Origin: Runella aurantiaca
GTDB taxonomy: Bacteria; Bacteroidota; Bacteroidia; Cytophagales; Spirosomataceae
Length of the DNA stretch: 64,000 nt
NCBI RefSeq assembly: GCF_003339505.1
Contig: NZ_QPIW01000032.1
Span: 16,726 to 80,725, forward strand
Direction of reading: 5' to 3'
A program made the translations under genes and the position numbers. Shown here piece after piece: positions 46,618 to 56,164 of the stretch. Numbering within the stretch: position 1 is the stretch's first letter; each line of letters starts with the position of its first letter. The notes under the pieces were generated by a model. It was given only the letters and a program-made list of their open reading frames with translations, was not told where the DNA came from and ran no database searches.

Positions 46618-46974
46618 TTAGAATTTGAGACCCCCTTCGCGGGCGCCGTCTGCCAGTGCTTTTACTTTGCCGTGATATAAATAACCGTTGCGATCAAATA
46701 CAACTGAACTAACGCCAGCTGCAATTGCTTTCTCAGCCAGTTTAATGCCTACTTTTTTCGCATCTTCTGCATTGACACTCGCTTTATTAGTGGTATCAAG
46801 CTCAATAGATGAAGCAGAGACTAAAGTTACTCCTTTTGTATCATCAATTACCTGCGCATAAATGCGCGCATTTGAACGAAATACTGAAAGGCGAGGCTTT
46901 TCTGTTGTTCCAGCTACTTTCTTCCGAATCCGGTACTTGATGCGCTGTCTTCTGTCGCTTCTTGCTAAAGCCAT
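46618..46974 (-). CDS. rplR: 50S ribosomal protein L18
   Basis: 118 residues. [18 protein letters not shown] and the end [20 protein letters not shown] are diagnostic for L18, which binds 5S rRNA together with L5. Located between rplF and rpsE. Confidence 0.98.
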   Translation of the reverse strand: MALARSDRRQRIKYRIRKKVAGTTEKPRLSVFRSNARIYAQVIDDTKGVTLVSASSIELDTTNKASVNAEDAKKVGIKLAEKAIAAGVSSVVFDRNGYLYHGKVKALADGAREGGLKF

Positions 46975-47001
46975 GATTGATTACAATTTTCAGATTACTG
47001 A

Positions 47002-47559
47002 TTACTTCTTAGCCGCTGCTTTACCAGCTTTACGTCTGATTTGTTCTCCAATGAAGCGGATACCTTTACCTTTGTAAGGTTCTACTTTACGGAACGAGCG
47101 GATTTTAGCGGCAATTTGACCTAAAAGTTCTTTATCGATACACTCTAAAAAAACCTTCGGGTTCTGTCCTTTTTCCATTGTTGCAGTAACCTTCACTTCT
47201 GAAGGAACCGCAAAATAGATACCGTGTGAGTAGCCGAGGCTCATCTCAAGAATATTATTATTCACGGACGCCTTATAACCTACCCCAACAACTTCTAGCT
47301 CAGCTTTGTAGCCTTCATGCACACCCGTCACCATGTTACTGATGAGAGAGCGATAGAGACCGTGCAATGCTTTATGACGCTTTTGTTCAGTCGGACGTAC
47401 GACTGTCAATTCGCTTCCTTCTACTTCTACCTTAATGTCGCGGTCAATGGTACGGGCTAACGTTCCTTTGGGACCTTTCACAGTCACAACGTTATCGTCA
47501 GATACACTTACTGTGACGTTTGCTGGTAGCGTAATCGGCTTTTTTCCTATACGTGACAT
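47002..47559 (-). CDS. rplF: 50S ribosomal protein L6
   Basis: 185 residues in two similar domains. MSRIGKKPITLP start and the C-terminal RKVEPYKGKGIRF segment are diagnostic. L6 lies near the factor-binding site of the large subunit. Confidence 0.98.
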   Translation of the reverse strand: MSRIGKKPITLPANVTVSVSDDNVVTVKGPKGTLARTIDRDIKVEVEGSELTVVRPTEQKRHKALHGLYRSLISNMVTGVHEGYKAELEVVGVGYKASVNNNILEMSLGYSHGIYFAVPSEVKVTATMEKGQNPKVFLECIDKELLGQIAAKIRSFRKVEPYKGKGIRFIGEQIRRKAGKAAAKK

Positions 47560-47578
47560 GTTCTTTCTGTGAATTTTA

Positions 47579-47977
47579 TCAGTAAACGTAACACAATACT
47601 TCTCCGCCCACGTTGAGCACGCGCGCTTCTTTGTCGGTCATTACCCCCTTAGAGGTAGATACAATCGCTACTCCAAGGCCATTGAGGATGCGTGGAATAT
47701 CGGTAGCACCCGAATATTTACGCAAACCTGGCTTGCTTACACGTTGCAAGTCAACAATTGCTGATTGCTTTGTTACTGGGTTGTACTTTAAAGCAATCTT
47801 AATAATACCCTGCGGGCCATTATCTTCAAACTTGTAGTTTTGGATAAAGCCTTTATCGTAGAGTACCTTGGTGATCTCCTTCTTAATATTAGAAGCAGGT
47901 ATCTCCACAACCCGGTGCTTCGCCTTTATGGCGTTTCTGATTCTCGTCAGATAATCTGCTATGGGATCGGTTAACAT
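47579..47977 (-). CDS. rpsH: 30S ribosomal protein S8
   Basis: 132 residues. [16 protein letters not shown] start and the C-terminal [18 protein letters not shown] segment ([20 protein letters not shown]) are diagnostic. S8 is a primary 16S binder and in E. coli represses the spc operon. Confidence 0.98.
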   Translation of the reverse strand: MLTDPIADYLTRIRNAIKAKHRVVEIPASNIKKEITKVLYDKGFIQNYKFEDNGPQGIIKIALKYNPVTKQSAIVDLQRVSKPGLRKYSGATDIPRILNGLGVAIVSTSKGVMTDKEARVLNVGGEVLCYVY

Positions 47978-48054
47978 TTCTCTACTGATTTGTTGCGGCC
48001 CTTCCGTAAAAGGGCTGCAAAGTTACGGAATTGATTTTAAAAAACAAAAGAGAT

Positions 48055-48324
48055 TTACCAGCTGGCTTTGGTAACACCAGGAATTTTTCCTGCCGAAGCC
48101 ATTTCGCGGAACACCACCCGGCAAATACCAAACTTACGCATGTATCCACGGGGACGTCCGGTTAAACGGCAACGGTTGTGCAAACGAACTGCTGATGAAC
48201 TACGTGGCAGCTTGTCTAAACCTTCCCAATCGCCAGCTTCTTTCAATGCAGCTCTTTTGGAGGCATATTTAGCAACCAGCTTTTGTTTTTTCAATTCTCT
48301 TGCTTTTACGGATTCTTTAGCCAT
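48055..48324 (-). CDS. rpsN: 30S ribosomal protein S14, long form
   Basis: 89 residues, the long zinc-independent type (no CxxC pairs). The C-terminal [21 protein letters not shown] region is diagnostic (shown in part). Placed between rplE and rpsH. Confidence 0.97.
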   Translation of the reverse strand: MAKESVKARELKKQKLVAKYASKRAALKEAGDWEGLDKLPRSSSAVRLHNRCRLTGRPRGYMRKFGICRVVFREMASAGKIPGVTKASW

Positions 48325-48351
48325 TTCCTTATTTCGTTGAAAAAGGGATTC

Positions 48352-48906
48352 TTATTTCTTACCTTTAGTAAAGGGCATACCAAGCGATTTGAGCAATTCG
48401 TAGCTTTCTTCGTCAGTATTGGCGGTAGTTACGAACGTGATATCCATACCAGAGATTTTGTTAATTTTATCAAACTGAATCTCAGGGAAGATAATCTGCT
48501 CTTTTACACCAAATGTATAGTTACCACGTCCATCAAAACCTTTGTCGCTGATACCTTGAAAATCACGTACACGAGGTAGAGCAATAGAAGTCAAGCGGTC
48601 TAAGAATTCAAACATACGGTTGCCACGAAGAGTAACTTTAACGCCGATTGGCATTTTTTCACGCAACTTAAAGTTTGAAATCGCTTTCTTAGAGATAGTA
48701 GGTACTGCTTTTTGACCAGCAATAATGGTAATCTCTTCAAGCCCCTGATCAATTAACTTCTTATCAGCTACCGCTGCACCAATTCCTTTGTTGATAACAA
48801 TTTTCGACAAACGAGGTACTTGCATTACCGATTTATACTGGAACTTGTCTTGCAAATGCTTAACGACGTCCTTTGTGTATTTTTCTTTTAATCTCGGAGT
48901 TGCCAT
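48352..48906 (-). CDS. rplE: 50S ribosomal protein L5
   Basis: 184 residues. [17 protein letters not shown] and the [18 protein letters not shown] segment identify it. L5 binds 5S rRNA and contacts P-site tRNA. Confidence 0.98.
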   Translation of the reverse strand: MATPRLKEKYTKDVVKHLQDKFQYKSVMQVPRLSKIVINKGIGAAVADKKLIDQGLEEITIIAGQKAVPTISKKAISNFKLREKMPIGVKVTLRGNRMFEFLDRLTSIALPRVRDFQGISDKGFDGRGNYTFGVKEQIIFPEIQFDKINKISGMDITFVTTANTDEESYELLKSLGMPFTKGKK

Positions 48907-48989
48907 TTTTTAATTTTTTTTGTGGATTTCCGACCCACAGTTATTTATTAGAGTTTTTAATGAATGGTTTTAGACATTCACCAAACCAC

Positions 48990-49343
48990 TTACTTTGAAG
49001 GATCAGCAATAAACTTACCTGATTCTTTCGAGTAACGTTGCAACTTACCTTCTTCATTGGCTTTGCGGCCAATACGAGTAGGTTGTCCAGTTGCAGGATC
49101 AACAAGCATCAGATTACTGATATGGATTGAGCCTTCTGTTTTCTTCAGTTCACCTTGTGGATTGGCGGCAGTTGGCTTGATGTGTTTAGTGATCAAATTG
49201 ACCCCTTCCACGATAGCACGTTGCTTCTCTACCAATACTTTGGTGACTTTACCCGACTGGCCTTTAGAGTTACCAGCAATTACCTTCACCGTGTCACCGG
49301 TACGAATGTGTAATTTGGGTTGTTTGTTGTATTTTCTTTCCAT
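48990..49343 (-). CDS. rplX: 50S ribosomal protein L24
   Basis: 117 residues. The KOW motif (KLHIRTGDTVKVIAGNSKGQ) and VEGVNLITKHIKPT are diagnostic. L24 starts 50S assembly. An 83-base gap to rplE follows with only weak pairings. Confidence 0.97.
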   Translation of the reverse strand: MERKYNKQPKLHIRTGDTVKVIAGNSKGQSGKVTKVLVEKQRAIVEGVNLITKHIKPTAANPQGELKKTEGSIHISNLMLVDPATGQPTRIGRKANEEGKLQRYSKESGKFIADPSK

Positions 49344-49348
49344 TGCTT

Positions 49349-49717
49349 CTACAATACTTCAGGTGCCAATGAAACAATTTTCATAAAATTTTTCTCGCGC
49401 AATTCACGAGCAACAGGACCGAAGATACGAGTACCGCGAGGTTCATCTTGGTTGTTGAGTAATACGACGGCATTGTCTTCAAATCGAATATAAGAGCCGT
49501 CTTTGCGACGGATTTCTTTTTTGGTACGAACAACTACAGCTTTTGAAACTGTACCTTTCTTTACGTTACCTGAAGGAATTGCCTGCTTAACTGTCACTAC
49601 TACTTTGTCTCCGATAGAGGCGTATCGTTTCCCAGTTCCGCCTAATACACGGATAACTAGTACTTCTTTTGCGCCACTGTTATCGGCCACAGACAGTCTT
49701 GATTCTTGCTGTACCAT
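49349..49717 (-). CDS. rplN: 50S ribosomal protein L14
   Basis: 122 residues. [19 protein letters not shown] start and the C-terminal [20 protein letters not shown] are diagnostic. L14 contacts the small subunit in an intersubunit bridge. Confidence 0.98.
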   Translation of the reverse strand: MVQQESRLSVADNSGAKEVLVIRVLGGTGKRYASIGDKVVVTVKQAIPSGNVKKGTVSKAVVVRTKKEIRRKDGSYIRFEDNAVVLLNNQDEPRGTRIFGPVARELREKNFMKIVSLAPEVL

Positions 49718-49719
49718 TG

Positions 49720-50004
49720 TTATTTCGCTTTTTCAATGATTTCGACTAATCTCCAACGCTTGTTCTTACTGAGCGGGCGAGTTTCCATTACGCGAATGGT
49801 GTCTCCTACTCCACACTCATTGTTTTCGTCATGCACCATCAGTTTGGTAGTTTTTTTCATAAACTTACCGTATTTTGGGTGCTTAACTTTACGCTCTACC
49901 GCGACAACACAAGATTTTTCCATCTTGCTGCTTACCACGCGGCCAACTCTGACTTTGCGTAAATTTCTTTCTACAGTTGTAGTTGTTTGTGCTGCTGCCT
50001 CCAT
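49720..50004 (-). CDS. rpsQ: 30S ribosomal protein S17
   Basis: 94 residues. The OB-fold segments [20 protein letters not shown] and [19 protein letters not shown] identify it. 2 bases before rplN, so closely coupled. Confidence 0.97.
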   Translation of the reverse strand: MEAAAQTTTTVERNLRKVRVGRVVSSKMEKSCVVAVERKVKHPKYGKFMKKTTKLMVHDENNECGVGDTIRVMETRPLSKNKRWRLVEIIEKAK

Positions 50005-50043
50005 TGTGTCGGTTATTTTGCAATTGGGGTCTCCTGACCATTA

Positions 50044-50244
50044 TTACGCGCTTGCGGCTTTATCCTTAGCCGACAACTCCGTCATCAACCTTGCAATCAG
50101 ACGGCGCGTATTACGAATACGCATCGGATTTTCAATCGGAGATACGGCGTGAGCAAACTTCAACTTGAGTAGACGATCTTGCTCCTCAATAAGGGTTTGC
50201 TTCAATTGCTCTACCGTCAGCGCTTTGATTTCACTATTTTTCAT
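50044..50244 (-). CDS. rpmC: 50S ribosomal protein L29
   Basis: 66 residues, two helices, with LKFAHAVSPIENPMRIRNTR typical of L29. It lies at the peptide exit tunnel. Located between rplP and rpsQ. Confidence 0.97.
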   Translation of the reverse strand: MKNSEIKALTVEQLKQTLIEEQDRLLKLKFAHAVSPIENPMRIRNTRRLIARLMTELSAKDKAASA

Positions 50245-50255
50245 TTGACTAATGC

Positions 50256-50690
50256 TTATTCTGCTTCTTCTTGATGATCGCGACGAACTACGAATTTAGT
50301 CTTAACAGGTAACTTTTGAGCGGCTAACCGAAGTGCTTCACTTGCGAGTTCGAGTGATACTCCTGTAGCTTCAAATAGAATCGTTCCTGCCTTAACGGGG
50401 GCTACCCAATATTCGGGAGCACCTTTACCTTTACCCATACGAACCTCTAGGGGTTTTTTGGTAATAGGTTTGTCAGGAAAAATTCGAATCCAAACCTGAC
50501 CTTCACGCTTCATAGCACGCGTTACAGAAATACGAGCCGCTTCAATCTGTCTGGCTGTAATCCAGCCTGGTTCAAGCGTTTTGATGGCAAACGTACCGAA
50601 AGCGATCTGGTGGCCACGAGTGGCCATCCCTTTTTCAGACCCTTTACTTTTCTGTTGTTTGCGGAACTTGGTTCTTTTCGGTTGTAACAT
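50256..50690 (-). CDS. rplP: 50S ribosomal protein L16
   Basis: 144 residues. [17 protein letters not shown] start, [20 protein letters not shown] and [12 protein letters not shown] are diagnostic. L16 sits near the A site of the peptidyl transferase centre. Confidence 0.98.
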   Translation of the reverse strand: MLQPKRTKFRKQQKSKGSEKGMATRGHQIAFGTFAIKTLEPGWITARQIEAARISVTRAMKREGQVWIRIFPDKPITKKPLEVRMGKGKGAPEYWVAPVKAGTILFEATGVSLELASEALRLAAQKLPVKTKFVVRRDHQEEAE

Positions 50691-50738
50691 GGTTCAGCAG
50701 TATTTTCGGAGTCAATAAAGACCCGTTGCTTTCGATAA

Positions 50739-51596
50739 TTACTTTTTCTTATTACGGTTATTGTTGTTCCGGCCTTTACCAGGGCCGTTTCCAGCTCCAG
50801 GACCGTTTCCAGCTCCGCGGCGATCTCCACCTCCGTCACGATCTCCACCACCACCTCTGCGACGGTCTCCATCACCACCTCTGCGACGATCTCCACGGTC
50901 TCCGCCACGGTCATTACCACCAGCACGTTCTGCCGAAGCAGCGCCACCGCTTATTGGAGATAAATCACGCTTTCCGAAGATTTCACCTTTGAAAACCCAT
51001 ACTTTGATACCGATTTTACCATATACGGTAAGTGCTTCTGAAATTGCATAATCAATATCGGCACGGAGTGTATGAAGAGGCACACGTCCTTCTTTATATT
51101 CTTCTGTACGGGCCATTTCAGCACCACCCAGACGACCAGATACACGTACTTTGATTCCTTGAGCACCTACACGCATCGCAGACGATATCGCTTGCTTCAT
51201 TGCACGACGATATGAGATACGATTTTCTAACTGTTGAGCGATAGACTCTCCCACTAATTTAGCATCAATTTCAGGACGCTTAATTTCGTAGATGTTGATT
51301 TGGATATCTTTACCCGTAATCTTCTTTAACTCTTCTTTAATCTTGTCGACCTCGTTTCCGCCTTTACCGATTACAATTCCTGGGCGAGCCGTGTGAATTG
51401 TAAGAGTGATACGCTTCAAAGTACGTTCAATGACTACTTTGGAGATAGCACCTTTAGGAATACGAGCGGAAATGTATTTGCGGATCTGCTCGTCTTCAAT
51501 CAGCTTGTCGGCAAACTCACGTCCTCCGTACCAGCTTGAATCCCAACCACGGACGATACCGAGTCGCAGACCTATAGGATTAACTTTCTGTCCCAT
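50739..51596 (-). CDS. rpsC: 30S ribosomal protein S3 with long Gly/Arg/Asp/Asn-rich tail
   Basis: 285 residues. The first about 218 are a normal S3 with the KH domain ([15 protein letters not shown]) and the [14 protein letters not shown] segment. Residues about 219-285 are a low-complexity tail of [15 protein letters not shown] units, then [14 protein letters not shown] and a NNNNRNKKK end. The tail is encoded in one open frame and its DNA contains imperfect direct repeats. S3 lines the mRNA entry channel with a helicase role; a disordered basic/acidic tail there is unusual in length. Confidence 0.96.
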   Translation of the reverse strand: MGQKVNPIGLRLGIVRGWDSSWYGGREFADKLIEDEQIRKYISARIPKGAISKVVIERTLKRITLTIHTARPGIVIGKGGNEVDKIKEELKKITGKDIQINIYEIKRPEIDAKLVGESIAQQLENRISYRRAMKQAISSAMRVGAQGIKVRVSGRLGGAEMARTEEYKEGRVPLHTLRADIDYAISEALTVYGKIGIKVWVFKGEIFGKRDLSPISGGAASAERAGGNDRGGDRGDRRRGGDGDRRRGGGGDRDGGGDRRGAGNGPGAGNGPGKGRNNNNRNKKK

Positions 51597-51610
51597 TCGT
51601 TATTGAAATT

Positions 51611-51976
51611 TTAGGCTTCTTGTTGGATTACTTCTGCTGCATCATCTACCACAATTGTGATGTGGTTAGAGCGTTTACGAACACGGTAAGCACGACCCTG
51701 AGGTGCTGGACGCAGACGCTTCAACATTGCGCCACAATCAACAAAAATTGTTTTTACGTATAATTCAGCATCTTCGAGTTTAGCATCTTCGTTTCGTTGC
51801 TGCCAGTTGGCAACAGCCGACATCAATACTTTTTTCAAAACTGGAGCGGCACCCTGCGGTTGATATTGCAAAATTGCCAGCGCACGGCTCACTTTCTGTC
51901 CTCTAATCATATCAGCTACAAGCCGCATTTTACGAGGTGAAGTGGGTACGTTTCTTAATATAGCTCTTGCTTCCAT
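51611..51976 (-). CDS. rplV: 50S ribosomal protein L22
   Basis: 121 residues. [19 protein letters not shown] and the C-terminal [20 protein letters not shown] segment identify it. Its beta-hairpin lines the exit tunnel. Confidence 0.98.
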   Translation of the reverse strand: MEARAILRNVPTSPRKMRLVADMIRGQKVSRALAILQYQPQGAAPVLKKVLMSAVANWQQRNEDAKLEDAELYVKTIFVDCGAMLKRLRPAPQGRAYRVRKRSNHITIVVDDAAEVIQQEA

Positions 51977-52053
51977 TTTCTTGTTGTGCGTCGTTAGTGG
52001 TTAGTGTCAGTCATTAGGTCAAATGGCTATTGACTGAACAACTATTGACTATT

Positions 52054-52332
52054 CTATCTTTTGCCTTTATCTTTTTTGGCAATGTGCCCCCGGAAATTAC
52101 GTGTTGGGGAAAACTCACCCAATTTGTGCCCGACCATGTTTTCGGTTACGTACACAGGGATGAACTTATTTCCATTGTGTACTGCAAAAGTATGACCAAT
52201 AAAATCTGGAGAGATTGTACTGCGTCTTGACCAAGTCTTGATAACTGATTTCTTGCCGGCACCATTCATTACATCAATTTTGGTCTGAAGGCGGAAATCA
52301 ATGTACGGTCCTTTTTTTATCGAACGTCCCAT
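52054..52332 (-). CDS. rpsS: 30S ribosomal protein S19
   Basis: 92 residues. [15 protein letters not shown] start, [20 protein letters not shown] and [15 protein letters not shown] are diagnostic. The 77-base gap to rplV contains a direct repeat CTATTGACT (two copies) but no clear hairpin. Confidence 0.98.
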   Translation of the reverse strand: MGRSIKKGPYIDFRLQTKIDVMNGAGKKSVIKTWSRRSTISPDFIGHTFAVHNGNKFIPVYVTENMVGHKLGEFSPTRNFRGHIAKKDKGKR

Positions 52333-52342
52333 TTATCTTCGA

Positions 52343-53167
52343 TTATTTTTTACGTTTGCTAATAATCAAACGGTTTGAATACTTTTTCGGAGTACGCGTC
52401 TTTTTACCTTTAGCGTATAAGCCCGTACGAGAACGAGGGTGACCTCCTGATGCACGACCTTCACCACCACCCATAGGGTGATCGACTGGGTTCATCGCAA
52501 CCCCACGAACTCGTGGACGAACACCCAACCAACGCTTACGGCCTGCTTTTCCGAGGCTTACGTTCATGTGGTCAGCGTTAGAGACTGAACCTACCGTAGC
52601 AATACACGTCGAAAGTATCATGCGCATTTCACTTGATGGCATACGCAATACTGCATATTTACCATCACGAGCTACTAACTGTGCATAAGTACCAGCGCTG
52701 CGCACCAATTGTCCTCCTTTACCAGGATGTAATTCTACATTGTGAACAATTGTACCAATCGGCATTGAACTTAAAGGAAGTGCGTTACCTACTTCAGGTG
52801 CTACACTAGTTCCTGACACAACAGTTTGTCCTACTTTAATACCCTGCGGGGCAAGGATATAACGTTTTTCTCCGTCTTGGTATTCAACCAATGCGATACG
52901 AGAAGAACGGTTAGGATCGTATTCGACTGATACTACTGTTGCTGCAACATCAAACTTGTCACGTTTGAAGTCGATAATACGGTACATGCGCTTGTGACCA
53001 CCACCAATATAACGAGCTGTACGACGACCTTGGTTGTTACGTCCACCTGTCTTTTTAATAGGGGCCAACAAGCTTTTCTCAGGCTTGTCGGTTGTGATTT
53101 CATCAAACGACGGAGCCGTACGAAAGCGCTGACCGGGAGTTGTTGGTTTTAGCTTAATGACTGCCAT
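52343..53167 (-). CDS. rplB: 50S ribosomal protein L2
   Basis: 274 residues of normal length. [20 protein letters not shown] and the highly conserved [18 protein letters not shown] segment near the C-terminus, needed for peptidyl transferase, are intact. Confidence 0.98.
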   Translation of the reverse strand: MAVIKLKPTTPGQRFRTAPSFDEITTDKPEKSLLAPIKKTGGRNNQGRRTARYIGGGHKRMYRIIDFKRDKFDVAATVVSVEYDPNRSSRIALVEYQDGEKRYILAPQGIKVGQTVVSGTSVAPEVGNALPLSSMPIGTIVHNVELHPGKGGQLVRSAGTYAQLVARDGKYAVLRMPSSEMRMILSTCIATVGSVSNADHMNVSLGKAGRKRWLGVRPRVRGVAMNPVDHPMGGGEGRASGGHPRSRTGLYAKGKKTRTPKKYSNRLIISKRKK

Positions 53168-53203
53168 TGTTTTTTTCAGTTATTTGCTACTTCAACGATT
53201 TAG

Positions 53204-53494
53204 TTAGGCGATATCTGAATAAATATCAATTATTTCGCCTGCTTTTAGAGTCACGATGGCTTTCTTGTACGTTGAAGTAATACCACTAATTGCTTTACCT
53301 CGTGACATTCTTGATTTTTTTCTACCGATTGAACGCATGGTATCTACACTTGCTACCTTAACACCATACACTTTTTCGATGGCGTTTGCGATTTCAATTT
53401 TATTGGCAGTTTTAGACACTTCAAATACATACTTGCCCAAATTGCTGAGCGCAGTAGCTTTTTCGGTCAATATCGGTCGCTTGAGTACACTCAT
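53204..53494 (-). CDS. rplW: 50S ribosomal protein L23
   Basis: 96 residues. LKRPILTEKATALSNLGKYVFEV and KKSRMSRGKAI are typical. L23 is the docking site for trigger factor and SRP at the tunnel exit. Confidence 0.97.
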   Translation of the reverse strand: MSVLKRPILTEKATALSNLGKYVFEVSKTANKIEIANAIEKVYGVKVASVDTMRSIGRKKSRMSRGKAISGITSTYKKAIVTLKAGEIIDIYSDIA

Positions 53495-53498
53495 TGTC

Positions 53499-54128
53499 TT
53501 ACTTGTTCAAGAGATTTTCTAACTTCGACACTGCAGTCTCGCTAATCAACAATACTTCAGCATTGATGAGATCGTAAGTATTTACAGAGTCAACCGTAGT
53601 GATGTTTACCTTTGGAATATTGCGGCCAGACAAAAATACGTTATCGTCGTGGTTGGGCAGAATAAGAAGTGTTTTCTTATTTGTTAAAGAGAAAGCACTC
53701 AAGAAAGAAAGATACTGCTTGGTTTTAGGACCGTCAAAAGTAAAATCTTCTACAATCGAGATGCCGTTTGCCTTCGCTTTTGTCGAAAGAACTGACTTAC
53801 GTGCCAATACTTTCACTTTCTTATTAAGTTTGAAACTGTAGTCACGAGGTCTTGGTCCAAACACTCGACCACCCCCTACGAACAAAGGCGATTTGATTGA
53901 CCCTGCACGGGCGCCTCCAGTTCCTTTCTGACGCTTAATTTTTCTTGTAGAGTACGAAACTTCTGCGCGCTCTTTTGATTTGTGTGTACCCTGACGTTGG
54001 TTAGCAAGATATTGCTTTACGTCTAAATACACTACGTGCTGATTTGGCTCAATGCCGAATACTGTTTCGGCAAGGGCTACTTTCTTGCCCGTATCTTGTC
54101 CTTTTATATCTAATACTGAAAGTTCCAT
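53499..54128 (-). CDS. rplD: 50S ribosomal protein L4
   Basis: 209 residues. The KIKRQKGTGGARAGSIKSP loop that reaches into the exit tunnel and GGGRVFGPRPRDYSFKLNKK are diagnostic. In E. coli L4 represses its own operon by acting on the leader; a leader is present upstream of rplC here, but a role for L4 is inference. Confidence 0.98.
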   Translation of the reverse strand: MELSVLDIKGQDTGKKVALAETVFGIEPNQHVVYLDVKQYLANQRQGTHKSKERAEVSYSTRKIKRQKGTGGARAGSIKSPLFVGGGRVFGPRPRDYSFKLNKKVKVLARKSVLSTKAKANGISIVEDFTFDGPKTKQYLSFLSAFSLTNKKTLLILPNHDDNVFLSGRNIPKVNITTVDSVNTYDLINAEVLLISETAVSKLENLLNK

Positions 54129-54166
54129 TGTCTTGATCGGATTGAACGGTTCGCGTTAGCGATTAA

Positions 54167-54787
54167 TTACTTCTCGATGATTACAAACGAATTTTTCGCA
54201 CCCGGCACCGAACCACTGATAACAACGAGATTCTGCTCAGGAATTACTTTCAACACTTTAAGGTTTTGAACCTTAACGCGGTTATTCCCCATGCGTCCTG
54301 CCATACGAATCCCTTTGAATACTCGAGAAGGGAATGAACATGCACCAATTGAACCCGGGTGACGTTGGCGGTTGTGCTGACCGTGTGTTTGGCCGCCTAC
54401 CCCTGCGAAACCGTGACGTTTTACTACACCTTGAAAACCACGTCCTTTGGCAGTACCTACCACATCAACGAAGTCTCCTTCACCAAATACATCTGCTACT
54501 GACAATGCTTGACCAAGGTTAAGTTCTTCTTCGAACTCCTTAAATTCAACCAATTTGCGCTTTGGCGTAGTACCTGCCTTCTTAAAATGACCCACGAGCG
54601 GTTGAGTCGTATGCTTTTCTTTCTTTTCTCCGAAACCGAGTTGGACAGCCTTGTATCCATCAGTTTCATCGGTTTTGACTTGCGTAACAACACAAGGACC
54701 AGCTTCAATTACCGTACATGCCAGAGCCTGCCCGTCCGCACTGTACACACTAGTCATCCCGATTTTTTTTCCTATTAAACCAGACAT
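54167..54787 (-). CDS. rplC: 50S ribosomal protein L3, first gene of the superoperon
   Basis: 206 residues. [19 protein letters not shown] and the long internal [20 protein letters not shown] loop are diagnostic. In most bacteria rpsJ precedes rplC; here the gene upstream on this strand is absent and a 433-base region separates rplC from a divergent gene. Transcription must start in that region. Confidence 0.98.
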   Translation of the reverse strand: MSGLIGKKIGMTSVYSADGQALACTVIEAGPCVVTQVKTDETDGYKAVQLGFGEKKEKHTTQPLVGHFKKAGTTPKRKLVEFKEFEEELNLGQALSVADVFGEGDFVDVVGTAKGRGFQGVVKRHGFAGVGGQTHGQHNRQRHPGSIGACSFPSRVFKGIRMAGRMGNNRVKVQNLKVLKVIPEQNLVVISGSVPGAKNSFVIIEK

Positions 54788-54842
54788 CTTTTTGATTTAC
54801 AGCAGGTTATAAAATTTATTTTACAAAACGGACTGCAAAAGT

Positions 54843-54858
54843 CTGAAATTAATTTCAG
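54843..54858. promoter_or_regulatory. 16-bp perfect palindrome before rplC, with a nearby -7-like box
   Basis: CTGAAATTAATTTCAG is self-complementary across all 16 bases. Directly downstream on the minus strand, 54843-54836 reads GACTTTTG, one base from TAnnTTTG. It could be an operator or a second promoter after the attenuator; the short spacing to a TTG makes the promoter reading weak. Confidence 0.4.
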
Positions 54859-54902
54859 CAATCCAACTATTTTACTTTTTTTATTTTTTATTTCAACAAA
54901 AA

Positions 54903-55047
54903 AGGTCAGATGATAAACATCTGACCTCATTTTACTGTGGGAAAGTAATTGCTACTTAGCCTAAGTTATGAATCCAGATGTGGTTTCCTTTCGGACCTTC
55001 ATCCAATCTATGTCGATTGAAACTTTAAAAGTGTCTTTTTTTAAAGG
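54903..55047 (-). promoter_or_regulatory. Structured leader with intrinsic terminator upstream of rplC (attenuator candidate)
   Basis: Reading the minus strand, four structures follow the promoter. (1) An 8-bp CTTTAAAA/TTTTAAAG hairpin at 55046-55023. (2) A hairpin at 55003-54977 made of GATG/CATC, GG/CC and TCC/GGA stems with a GAAA tetraloop. (3) The near-palindrome ACTTAG-G-CTAAGT at 54966-54954. (4) A perfect 10-bp terminator (AGGTCAGATG/CATCTGACCT, 54927-54903) followed by a T-run. The 3' side of hairpin 2 (CATCTGG, 54980-54974) can pair with the 5' arm of the terminator (TCAGATG, 54924-54918), which would stop the terminator from forming. No protein-coding gene was found in 54788-55220; the remaining bases up to 55220 hold no recognised element. 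Confidence 0.6.
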
Positions 55048-55051
55048 CTCG

Positions 55052-55082
55052 CAAAGGTCTGAATTTTATTCTTGAAAAGCAA
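55052..55082 (-). promoter_or_regulatory. Promoter of the ribosomal superoperon leader
   Basis: On the minus strand, TTG at 55082-55080 and GACCTTTG at 55059-55052, spacer 20 bases. The -7 box has one mismatch (G for T) and is followed by CG, as at the L31 promoter. Confidence 0.6.
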
Positions 55083-55220
55083 GCTAAATTTTAAAAATTT
55101 CAGAAGATAATTTTAATCCTTTATTTTTGGCAGCTTTATACCTTAACAATTCAATTGTTCAATGTATAACTGTTGGCACAGTTTTCGTTAGTAGACTATA
55201 CGAGGAACAACCCGTAAACT

Positions 55221-56078
55221 ATGACAAATGTATGTATTAGAGTGGCTTTCACCCTCTTAGCTATTTTCTTCTGTGCAGACGCCAGCGCTCAATCGAGGCG
55301 GAATAGCCCTGTTCGCCGGAATGTTCCTGCGTTTGGCGTAATTAAAGTTTTTGCGGGAGGCGGCATATCTTATTATATGGGCGACATGCGTGCCAAAACT
55401 GATTTGAGGTTTATCCAACCTCATTTAGCACTGGGAGTCAGTTATAGACTAGCCGAGCGCATTGCCTTACGGGGAGAAGTGGATATATATCGTATTTCAG
55501 GAAAACAGGCTGGCGGCCCAATTTGGTACAATAATCTTTCCTTTCGTTCTGATAACCCTGCTGGGTATATAGGATTGCAAATTGATGCATTCCGTTATAA
55601 CGACGAACGCTTATTAAAACCTTATTTATTGGGTGGAATAGGCATGACAAGAATTAACCCTAAAGCAAATTATCAGGGCACTTGGCATAGTTTACCGCCG
55701 CTAATGACTGAAGGAGTAGCTTACAAACGTAACGTGCGTATTGCCGTGATTGGGGTGGGAGTTTCTTGGAAACACGACGACCGTTGGAGTTTTGCCGTTG
55801 AGCTTAGTGATAATTTTGCAAATTCAGATTATTTGGATGATGTTAGTACAAATTATCCTAATCCAGGGGGGATGTCTGAACTGGCACTGGCTTTGTCGGA
55901 TAGAAGACCTGAATTAACCAACCTGCCGTCTGGGTATTCTCCTCAAAATGAGCCTGGAAATCAACGAGGAAATCCTAAAGTAAAAGACTCTTACGGATTC
56001 TTATCGTTTCGGGCCGAGTATTTACTCGGTACTCAAGCCCGCCGTGCCGAGCGCCGAAAGTTAAGATGTTACTATTAG
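55221..56078 (+). CDS. Outer-membrane beta-barrel protein (DUF6089-like)
   Basis: 285 residues. Signal peptide with cleavage near DASAQ (about residue 24), then a basic segment (SRRNSPVRRN) and a set of amphipathic beta-strands: FAGGGISYYMGDM, ALGVSYRLAERIALRGEVDIYR, KPYLLGGIGM and SFAVELSDNFANSDYLDDVS, ending FLSFRAEYLLG. This fits small outer-membrane barrels of Bacteroidota described as DUF6089. No enzymatic motif. It is divergent from the ribosomal operon and followed by a terminator, so it is a single gene. Confidence 0.75.
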   Translation: MTNVCIRVAFTLLAIFFCADASAQSRRNSPVRRNVPAFGVIKVFAGGGISYYMGDMRAKTDLRFIQPHLALGVSYRLAERIALRGEVDIYRISGKQAGGPIWYNNLSFRSDNPAGYIGLQIDAFRYNDERLLKPYLLGGIGMTRINPKANYQGTWHSLPPLMTEGVAYKRNVRIAVIGVGVSWKHDDRWSFAVELSDNFANSDYLDDVSTNYPNPGGMSELALALSDRRPELTNLPSGYSPQNEPGNQRGNPKVKDSYGFLSFRAEYLLGTQARRAERRKLRCYY

Positions 56079-56108
56079 GAACATAAAATAGTATTTTAGA
56101 TTTTTCAG

Positions 56109-56142
56109 AAAAGCGGTTATATAGCAATATAAACCGCTTTTT
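56109..56142 (+). terminator. Terminator of the outer-membrane barrel gene
   Basis: 14-bp stem (AAAAGCGGTTATAT, with a 1-base bulge on the 3' arm) and a short loop, ending in a T-run, 30 bases after the stop codon. Confidence 0.85.
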
Positions 56143-56164
56143 ACGTATACAAACCTATTGAAAT

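Noticed and set aside
50761..50942. Short direct repeats that could suggest a CRISPR or tandem-repeat locus.
   Set aside because: They are codon-level repeats of the Gly/Arg/Asp tail of S3, without spacers.
54977..55003. SRP (4.5S) RNA: the hairpin contains GGTCC-GAAA-GGAA, close to SRP domain IV.
   Set aside because: The flanking sequences do not form the long rod needed for SRP RNA, the 3' side reads AACCAC rather than AGCAGC, and the upstream side folds into its own CAATC/GATTG hairpin. A leader is a better fit, although an Infernal search with the SRP model would settle it.
55132..55139. TATTTTTG as a promoter for the outer-membrane barrel gene at 55221.
   Set aside because: No TTG partner at 19-21 bases upstream; the area is A/T-rich, so a chance match is likely.
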